Positions 57,080-64,000 of a DNA stretch of 64,000 nt are shown here, piece by piece. Below the pieces are notes generated by a model. That model was not told where the DNA came from and searched no databases. It saw nothing but the letters and a program-made list of their open reading frames with translations. The position numbers and the translations under genes were made by a program. Source of the DNA: Ceratotherium simum simum (taxonomy: Eukaryota; Chordata; Mammalia; Perissodactyla; Rhinocerotidae); NCBI RefSeq assembly GCF_000283155.1, contig NW_004454179.1, forward strand, positions 8,514,971 to 8,578,970, given 5' to 3'. Positions within the stretch are counted from its first letter, which is position 1, and every line of letters begins with the position of its first letter.

Positions 57080-58930
57080 GCTGTAACAATTTAGGCTTTT
57101 TCTCAGTATTTTATTATGAAAAATTTCAAACATAGAGACAAATGGAAAGAATTGTATAGTAAAAACCATATATCCAGCACCTAGGTTCTATAATTAACAT
57201 TTTACTATACTTGCTCTATCATACATTTATCAATCTATCTATCCCTCTATCCATCCACTGATCCATTTTATGTTTTGAGGCATTTCAAAGTAAGTTGCAA
57301 GCTTTGGTACACTTCATCCTAAGCACTTCACCAGGCACCCCGTTAACTAGAGTTCAATATCTGTTTATGGTTCTTTTTCTTAAGCAAGTTTTACACATAA
57401 TGAGCTGCACAAATCTTAAGTGTATCATTTGATGAATTTTGACAAATGCATACTCCTGTGTAACCCAAATGCCTACTGAGATGTAGAACATTACAATCAC
57501 CCCAGAAAATTCCCTCATGCGTCTTTCCCTCTCAATCCATATCTCTACCCACTGTGTCCACAGAGGCAGTCAACACTCTCATTTTTAAAATCTATTCCAG
57601 AACTTAATGTAATTAGAATGATACAAATGTGCTTTTTTATATAAGGCTTTTTTCACTCAGCATAATGATTTTGAGATTCATCCATGTTGTAGAGCGTATC
57701 ATTAGTTTGTTTTTCTCGCTGAGTAGCATTCTTTTGGATGAATATACAAGAGTTTGTTTAATCTATTCTTTTGCCGATGGACACCTGGGCTGTTTCTAGT
57801 TTTTGCCTATTATTAATAAAATTGCTATGAACATTCTTATAAAAGTTTTTGTAGGACGTATGTTTTCTTTTCCTTTGGGTAAATACCTAGCAATGGAATT
57901 GCTTTGTCATAGGATAGGTATATATTTAGTTATGTAAGAAATTGCCAATTTTCCAAAATGAGCCAGATATATAGGGATATTAAGAATTTTTAACCTGTGT
58001 CATTTTTTGGTAAATTGTATTTTTCAAAGAATTTGTCCATTTCAATTGTCAAATTTGCTGGCATAAAGTTGTTTATAATATTTCCTTATTATACTTTTAA
58101 TGTTTATGGAATCTTTTCCTGATATACATTCTTTCTAGCAATTATGTTCTTTCTTTCTCATTTTCTATCTAGATAGTTTTTCAAATTTGTCAATCTATTC
58201 AAAGAAACACTTTTGGTTCTGTAAATTTTCTCTACGGTTTGTCTATTTTATGTTTTATTGCTTTCTGCTTTTATCTTTATTATTTCCTTCATTTTACTTA
58301 GTCTGGGTTTAGTTTGTTCTTTTTCTTGCTTCTTATGATAGAAACTAAGGTCATTGATTTCAAATGTTTCTTCCTTTCTAATATAGGCATATTAGACTAT
58401 AAATTTCCCTCTAAGCACTGCTTTTGCTGAATCCCACAAATTTTGATAAAACATATCTTCATAATCATTTCAAAATATTTCTTACTTTCCCTCATGATTT
58501 CTTCTTGGATCCATAGATTATTTTAAAGTGTGTTATTTTATTTCCAAATATTTAGGTGTTTTATAATATTTTTGTTACTAACATCTAAATTTCTTTGTCA
58601 TAAAAAAAATACTCTATATGATTTCAATCCTTTCAAATTTATTGAGACTTGTTTTACAGCTGAGCATATGGTCTATGTTGGTGAATATTCCATGTGCACT
58701 TGAAAAGAATGTGTGTTCAATTGTAGTCTATAAATGTTCAATTAGGTCAAGCTAATTGATAGTGTTATTCAAATCTTCTATATTCTTCCTGTTTTTATTT
58801 TAACCTATTTGTCCTATTAATTACTGAAAGAGATGCTTTTAAATCTCCAACTATGACAGTGAATTTGTCTATTTTTTCCCCTTTGGTTCTGTTAGTTTTT
58901 TCTTTGTATATTTTGAATCTCTGTTATTAG
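57080..58930 (-). mobile_element. old L1, 3' UTR to endonuclease, antisense
   Basis: 57170-57620 is an antisense L1 3' UTR ('cacaaatcttaagtgtatca', 'attttgacaaatgcatact'). 57640-57950 is the ORF2 end ('gagattcatccatgttgtag', 'atacctagcaatggaattgc'). There is an internal deletion, then 58000-58920 is the reverse-transcriptase start and endonuclease ('aatcccacaaattttg', 'ggtctatgttggtgaatatt'). It continues beyond the inserted LTR. Confidence 0.85.
58697..58781. repeat. source copy of an 85-bp dispersed duplication
   Basis: Part of the old L1 endonuclease region. It matches 59199-59283 at 83 of 85 positions. Confidence 0.95.
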
Positions 58931-58931
58931 G

Positions 58932-59455
58932 TATGTATTAGTTTTCTATTGCTGCTCTAAACAAATGATCACAAACAAATCATCACAAGGAATCTAAACA
59001 AATGATCATAAGGAATCTAAAATGATCACGAGGAATCCATTTCCTTGACTTTTCCAGCTTCTAGAGACTGCCCACACTCTTTGGCTCATGACGCCCTTCT
59101 TCCATCTTCAAATCCAGCAATGATGGGTCAAGTCCTTCTCACATGACATCACTCTGACCTCCTCTTCTGTAGTTAAATCTTCCTTTGACTCCTCTTTTCA
59201 CTTGAAAAGAATGTGTGTTCAATTGTAGTCTATGAATGTTCAATTAGGTCAAGCTAATTGATAGCGTTATTCAAATCTTCTATCAATCTTCACAACACTC
59301 TGACCTCCTCTTCCGTAGTTAAATCTTCCTTTGACTCCCCTTTACTGCCTCCCTTTTCCACTCTTTCGGTTACATTGGGTCCACCTGGATTATCCAGGAT
59401 AACCTCTCTACTCTAGGTCAACAACTTTAGTTCCATTTTCAACCTTAATTCTAGG
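58932..59455 (-). mobile_element. MLT1-like LTR, antisense, internally rearranged
   Basis: Begins 'tgtattagttttctattgct', the antisense end of MLT1/MaLR LTRs. It continues with 'ccagcttctagagactgccc', 'ctcatgacgcccttcttcca', 'cacatgacatcactctgacc' and 'cacctggattatccaggata'. It is inserted in the old L1. Inside it are tandem micro-duplications (58958-59038) and a block copied from the neighbouring L1 (59199-59283). The right boundary is approximate. Confidence 0.85.
59199..59283. repeat. transposed copy of the 85-bp L1 segment inside the LTR
   Basis: Same orientation as the source 502 bp upstream, with no intervening L1 sequence. It sits between two copies of a 47-bp LTR segment (59151-59197 and 59297-59343, 45 of 47 identical). 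Confidence 0.95.
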
Positions 59456-59655
59456 AATACAATTTGTACCCTTACTTATCACAGTCTTTTTAGAGTAAAT
59501 ATTGTATTACTTCACATAAAAGAACCTTGCAACAGTGTAATTCTTTTTACTGCCTCCTGCCTTCATCATCCTTTGTAGTATTATTGCATGTATTTTTACA
59601 TCTATATATGTTAAAAATCCCATAATATAATGTTATATTTTTGCAACAAAGTCAG

Positions 59656-59857
59656 TTTTTTTTTTAATTTTTTTTGCTGAGGAAGATTCGCCCTGAGCTA
59701 ACATGCATGCCAATCTTCCTCTACTTTTCAGTATGTGGGTCGCTACCAGTACAGCATGGCCACTAACAGAGTGGTGTAGGTCCGCGCCCAGGAACCCAAC
59801 CCGGGCCACTGAAGCGGAGCGTGCTGAACTTAACCACCAGGCCACCAGGGCTGGCCC
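59656..59857 (-). mobile_element. ERE SINE, antisense, in old L1
   Basis: A T-run and 'gctgaggaagattcgccctg' at the left are the complement of the ERE tail. The right end 'accagggctggccc' is the complement of the ERE start. The head is diverged. 'agtcagtt' and 'agtcaatt' at the edges are a probable short duplication. Confidence 0.9.
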
Positions 59858-60067
59858 AGAGTCAATTGTTTTTTAAATAAATTAAGAGAAGAAATAGTCT
59901 TTTATATTTATCTATGAATTTACCATTTCTAACGTGTTTTATTATTTTTTGAGACCCAAGTTTCCTTTTGATGTCACCGCCTTTCTGTCTGAAGAACTTC
60001 TTTCAATATTTCTTATAGCACAGGTCTACTGGCTTTCATTTATCAAAAAGATCTTTATTTCACTTTC

Positions 60068-60318
60068 TATTTTTTTTTTTTTTGTGAGGAGGATTAGCCC
60101 TGAGCTAACATTTGTTGCCAATCTTCCTCTTTTTACTGAGGAAGACTGGCCCTGGGATAACATCCATGCCCATCTTCCTCTACTTTATATGTAGGACGCC
60201 TGCCACGGCATGGTTTGATAAGCAGTACGTAGGTCCATGCCTGGGATCTGAACCCACAAACTCCAGGCCACCAAAGTGCAGCACGTGAACTTAACCACTA
60301 CACCACTGGGCTGGCCCC
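60068..60318 (-). mobile_element. ERE SINE, antisense, in old L1
   Basis: A T-run, then 'ggattagccctgagctaaca' and a second 'ctgggataacatccatg' module. It ends in 'accactgggctggcccc'. TCACTTTC is present on both sides (60060-60067, 60319-60326). Confidence 0.92.
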
Positions 60319-60900
60319 TCACTTTCATTTTTAAGGGATATTTTTGCTAGACATAGAATTCTGCCTTGACTCTTTCTCTTTACCTCTTTAAAGATGTTGT
60401 TCTATTATCTTCTGTCCTCCATTACTTCTGCTGTCAAGTTAGCCATCATTTGGATGAATAGCTGATGATCTTGTTCTTGTGGCAGCTGCAGTTTACACTT
60501 TGTTAGGGGGAGTATGTTTTGGTTACACATTAGACTTAGGGCAAATCCTTAGTCCTGGGACATAGACTCTGCTCTGAGGTATAACTCTTTTAGTTTTCAC
60601 TGGAAAGCACAAGCTGTTTACCAAGCCCCTCTAAATTTGTGAGATTCAAATTCCAATCTTTGTCCCTCATGTGACAGACAGCAGCTGAAATCTCTGTTCA
60701 ACTTTTTCAGGCTTCCAGCTGTTGTTTTCTGCCAGGCTCCTTGGAGTCTCCCTTGAATATGCACATTTCAGGGATCAGGCAAAGATTTGAGGAAAGTTTA
60801 TATATATATTTAGGGTTTTGCCCCACAGCTTCTTTTTTCTGAGATTTCTACCTTCTGACTCCTTCTGACACCTCAAACCAATATGTCCATGTATTTCGTT

Positions 60901-61850
60901 TCAGTTCTAGATGCCTCATACTGCACGGATTCTTAAGGAACCACAGATCTCACCAGTACCATTCTCTTCTTTCAAGGATTAAACAACTTCCTCCAGTTTT
61001 TGCTGCCTTTTGGTCACTCATGTGTGTGTGTATGTGTGTATTTTTTTTGTCTAGATTTAGCATTGATATATGATACAAGCTATTTCACCATTCCTGTAAT
61101 TGGAACTTCATCTCACTAACTCTTGCTGGATTTTCTGCATAGGTTGGTGGGCAGGACCAATCATTAAGTCATTTATCTTGGTCCTCAAAACTCAAGATCA
61201 TGAACTTCCAAATCAAAATGGTCTAACTATACAGATCTGTTTATTTATGACTTCAGACTCAGAGTTCTGGTCATTTAAACATGCTCAACATCCCAGTATT
61301 GAATTGATTCTTTTGGCTACCTATATCTAGATATATATTGACAAATTTTATGTTAATTCTTTTTTTTCCTGACAATAACTCAATTTCTTTTACTTTTTAA
61401 GAAATTTTCACCTCAGCATTTCTCAGAGTTAGACAAACATGGCATTTGGCTTTAATTTTCACTGAGTCCTCCTGGCCAAGATTTTCTGGAATTATTCCAT
61501 GACTATTTCAAGTCTTGACCGAAAACTATGGCTGAAAGGGATAAATGGTAAATTCTAGGTGCTACTTGTTGTCCCCAAATGAGGGCTGATCCTGGAGCCA
61601 AAAGAAACACAACCCCTTGCCTGCTTTGGGGGGTATTTTTAGAGTAGTTGCAAATACATGACATTTATCTTGAGAGATGGCCAATATTTTTAAAATAGCT
61701 AATAAACAAAATGTATTTATAAAAAAATGTATTTCTACATTATAAAAAAAATACTGTGCTCATTTCATTCCATTTCTGCTATGGAGAGTGCTTCAATAGG
61801 GAAGGAAACTTTCTCTGATTCCTCCCTGTCAGCCACGATAACTGAGCAAG
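60901..61850. other. no gene recognised
   Basis: A short (GT)n-like tract lies at 61022-61040. No exon or family recognised. Confidence 0.4.
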
Positions 61851-61859
61851 CCTTACATT

Positions 61860-62036
61860 CTTACCAATAATTTTCATACACTGAGCTCATTATTTCTCCC
61901 TAAAAACACTACAAATTCTTCAAGCTTCAGCCTTTACGCTACATGATCCAGATAGCCTTTGGTGAGGACACTGAAGAGGATTTTAATTCCCCCACTAGAA
62001 TGTAATATTTTCAGTAAAGGATCATGTCTTGTTATC
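61860..62036 (+). repeat. L2 LINE 3' fragment
   Basis: 'cccccactagaatgtaatat' then 'aaaggatcatgtcttgttat' is L2 3' UTR. It runs directly into the next MIR. Confidence 0.7.
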
Positions 62037-62039
62037 ACA

Positions 62040-62340
62040 GCAGTAGTTGTTAAGAGAATAGCCTTTGGAGGGAGACAAACCCAACTTCAAGTTTGAAATC
62101 TGCCACTTTCTGTATAGTCTTTGGATTTTCTACAACTTCCTCTAAGTTGTAGAAAAATAGAGATAAAAATACTCCTGATCTCCTTTGGTTGTTGTAAGGA
62201 TCCGACATGGTAAGGTAGACAAAGGTTTGCAACAGTTCCTGCCACACTGATATTATTATTATCATTGTTGTTATTTTCCCCTGTAGTAAATGCCCAATAA
62301 ACAATTGCCTAATAAGCACATGTTGAATTGAGTAAGTACT
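62040..62340 (+). repeat. MIR SINE
   Basis: 'gagaatagcctttggaggga', 'ctgccactttctgtatagtc' and the 3' part 'gttgttgtaaggatccgac', then 'aatgcccaataaacaattg'. Confidence 0.85.
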
Positions 62341-62449
62341 GTTATGGTGAAAGAGAAAAAGACAACAATTACCAAAACACATTATGAGAAAAAAATAATA
62401 ATTGTAAGTTACGATAAGTACTATGAAAAAAAAAAGAGCTAAGAAAGAG

Positions 62450-62830
62450 AATTAAATAGAGAATCTGTTTTAGATAGGACCATTGGGGAAGGCCTCTTGA
62501 AGGAGATGACATGTAAGCTAAGTCTTAAAAGATGAGAAGGAGCCAGGCACACAAAAAATGGGGAGAACAGCATTCCAGGCAGAAGGAATAGTATGTACAA
62601 AGATCCCGAGGCAGACACATACGTGAACATTCTAAGAACTGAAAGACCACCAGTATGTTGGGACAGAATGAATAAGGGCAGAGTGGCACCAGATGCAGTT
62701 AGAAGGTAGCAAAGCCAAGCACAAAGGGCCTTATAGGCCTGAGGAAGCAGTTTGGCTTTTGTCTAAGTGCAAAGGGAAGGCACTGAGGGGTTTCAAGCGA
62801 GGGAATGACAAGATCCTCAGACCTCCTCAA
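62450..62830 (-). repeat. L2 LINE fragment, antisense
   Basis: 'ggggaaggcctcttgaagga', 'acagcattccaggcagaagg', 'aagatcccgaggcagacac', 'gggccttataggcctgagga' and 'gagggaatgacaagatcctc' follow the antisense L2 order. The open frame 62693-62899 is within it. Confidence 0.88.
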
Positions 62831-63885
62831 TCTATGACTCATAAAAACAAACTGAAGGAGGATAAGAATTTCTGGAAACATTTGGAACTTGCTGTTTAGA
62901 GAAACTAAGAGCATAAATGTAGAATAAAATATTTTCAACTATGATTTAAATTATTGATTGCCAACAACCAAAATCTTTTTGGGATGTTTAATAAAGATTT
63001 CATCCACTCCTCTTTCTTTCACTACTGTCATGAATCCCAAGGGATTCTGTGACCCACTTAAAATGGAGGATAGACAAGAGAAGCAAATGTGCTAGGCAGG
63101 CAGGGTTAGAGTAACTGAAAAAGATGGCCAGAGTTGACAGCTATGAGGGCCCAGAATGGCAGTACATGTCTGAGCTGTGAGGACCACATTAGATGAGAGA
63201 TGATTTGGAAGATAGTGTGGAATAGATTTCTTACAAAAAGGAAGGGCAGGATTCCAGTATAAAACTGGTGGGACATTGTGAGATCCTGGACATTCCAGTA
63301 CAAATGCCATAAGGAGACCTGGAAATTTAAATTTATATATCAGATAATTATCTTTATAAGTCAAGCTACCTTTAGGGTAACAGGTCTTTGCCATTGTAAG
63401 CTTCTTCCTGGAATGCTGGGGTTTATCCTCTCTCGAAACTGCCTCTTTCTCTTCATAATATTTTTTTTTTTTTTTACTTGCTTCATATTAGTGACTCTCT
63501 TGGCACTAATTAAGACCACTACTATTAATATAATGAAGTGTTTCTATTTTCACATGATATATTGAGTAATTAAAACTATTTCCTCTCTTAAGCAAATTTA
63601 TTCCCAAGGAAAAGCTTATAGGGAAATGATGGTATGTTCAGCTTCCTATTACCTGTTCACTGATGACAAATTAACTTAAAAGTATACATAATAGCTGAGC
63701 TTTCCAAAATGTGTCACTGTTGTTGTTTTTTGAAACAACAAAACAAAATGATATTACTATGAGACAGCATGCATCATACGTCACAAAAACAGCTTTGGAG
63801 TTAGTTTTAACTGTTCTTGGCGGATGAAGAATAGCTTATTAAATGTCAGCTATAAACTTCGTGACAACTAATTATCTTTCATTTC
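62831..63885. other. no gene recognised
   Basis: Two overlapping minus-strand frames (63092-63394, 63106-63303) have no domain. A perfect 9-bp hairpin is at 63720-63741. Confidence 0.35.
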
Positions 63886-63892
63886 AAGAGGA

Positions 63893-64000
63893 GAGGTTAC
63901 AACAGACACCTCGGAAATACAAAAGATTATAAGAGAATACTATGAAAAGCTATATGCCAACCAATTCGACAATCTGGAAGAAATGGATAAATTCTTAGAA
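63893..64000 (+). mobile_element. L1 ORF2 fragment running off the window
   Basis: A plus-strand open frame equivalent to the ORF2 part encoded at 12734-12860 on the other strand: [11 protein letters not shown], then [16 protein letters not shown]. It lies just before the reverse-transcriptase domain. The left edge suggests a truncated insertion. The rest lies beyond the window. Confidence 0.93.

Larger units (their letters stand above)
59456..60900 (-). mobile_element. old L1, ORF1/5' UTR part, antisense
   Basis: The old L1 resumes after the LTR ('cttgcaacagtgtaattct', 'cctttctgtctgaagaac', 'gcacaggtctactggc', 'ttctgtcctccattacttct'). Two ERE SINEs interrupt it. No frame is open. Confidence 0.75.

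Noticed and set aside
63720..63741. 9-bp hairpin with a 4-nt loop
   Set aside because: Made of TTG/CAA simple-repeat sequence. No terminator function is expected in a mammalian genome.

Overview
This is a stretch of mammalian nuclear DNA, almost certainly from an odd-toed ungulate (Perissodactyla). The best evidence is six copies of the equine-repetitive-element (ERE) type of tRNA-derived SINE, known from horses, rhinoceroses and tapirs. The genus cannot be settled by eye. The base composition is AT-rich, there is no CpG island, no complete protein-coding gene, no rRNA and no stand-alone tRNA gene. One assembly gap of exactly 100 N lies at 53317-53416.

Nearly everything recognisable is mobile DNA of different ages. 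The oldest layer is MIR and L2 fragments scattered throughout. Above it lie old L1 (L1M/HAL1-like) blocks at 21850-24530, 27230-32200 and 55200-60900, and hAT-type DNA transposons, including a 2.9-kb Buster/Charlie-like element at 51930-54816 with a decayed transposase. LTR pieces are at 8749-9302 (MLT1-like), 29643-30528 (CpG-rich, tandem repeats, 5-bp target duplication), 35986-36328 (MLT2-like), 40005-40506 (4-bp target duplication), 47935-48501 and 58932-59455 (MLT1-like). The youngest layer is a 5'-truncated L1 family (10125-13900, 33818-34403, 53217-53596, and one running off the end from about 63893) and the ERE SINEs. Many insertions still have target-site duplications, so the order of insertion can be read.

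The only plausible host coding sequence is a pair of small minus-strand exons, 15327-15367 and 14339-14432. They have good splice signals, join in phase, and use GC-rich third positions unlike the AT-rich surroundings. I do not recognise the protein. If real, much of the window is intronic to a minus-strand gene.

I found no undescribed system of genes. The most unusual structures are a templated local duplication at 58697-59343 (85 bp of L1 copied 502 bp away into an MLT1 LTR, between two copies of an LTR segment), the LTR at 29643-30528 with ~24-bp internal repeats, and a composite ERE at 32781-33072.
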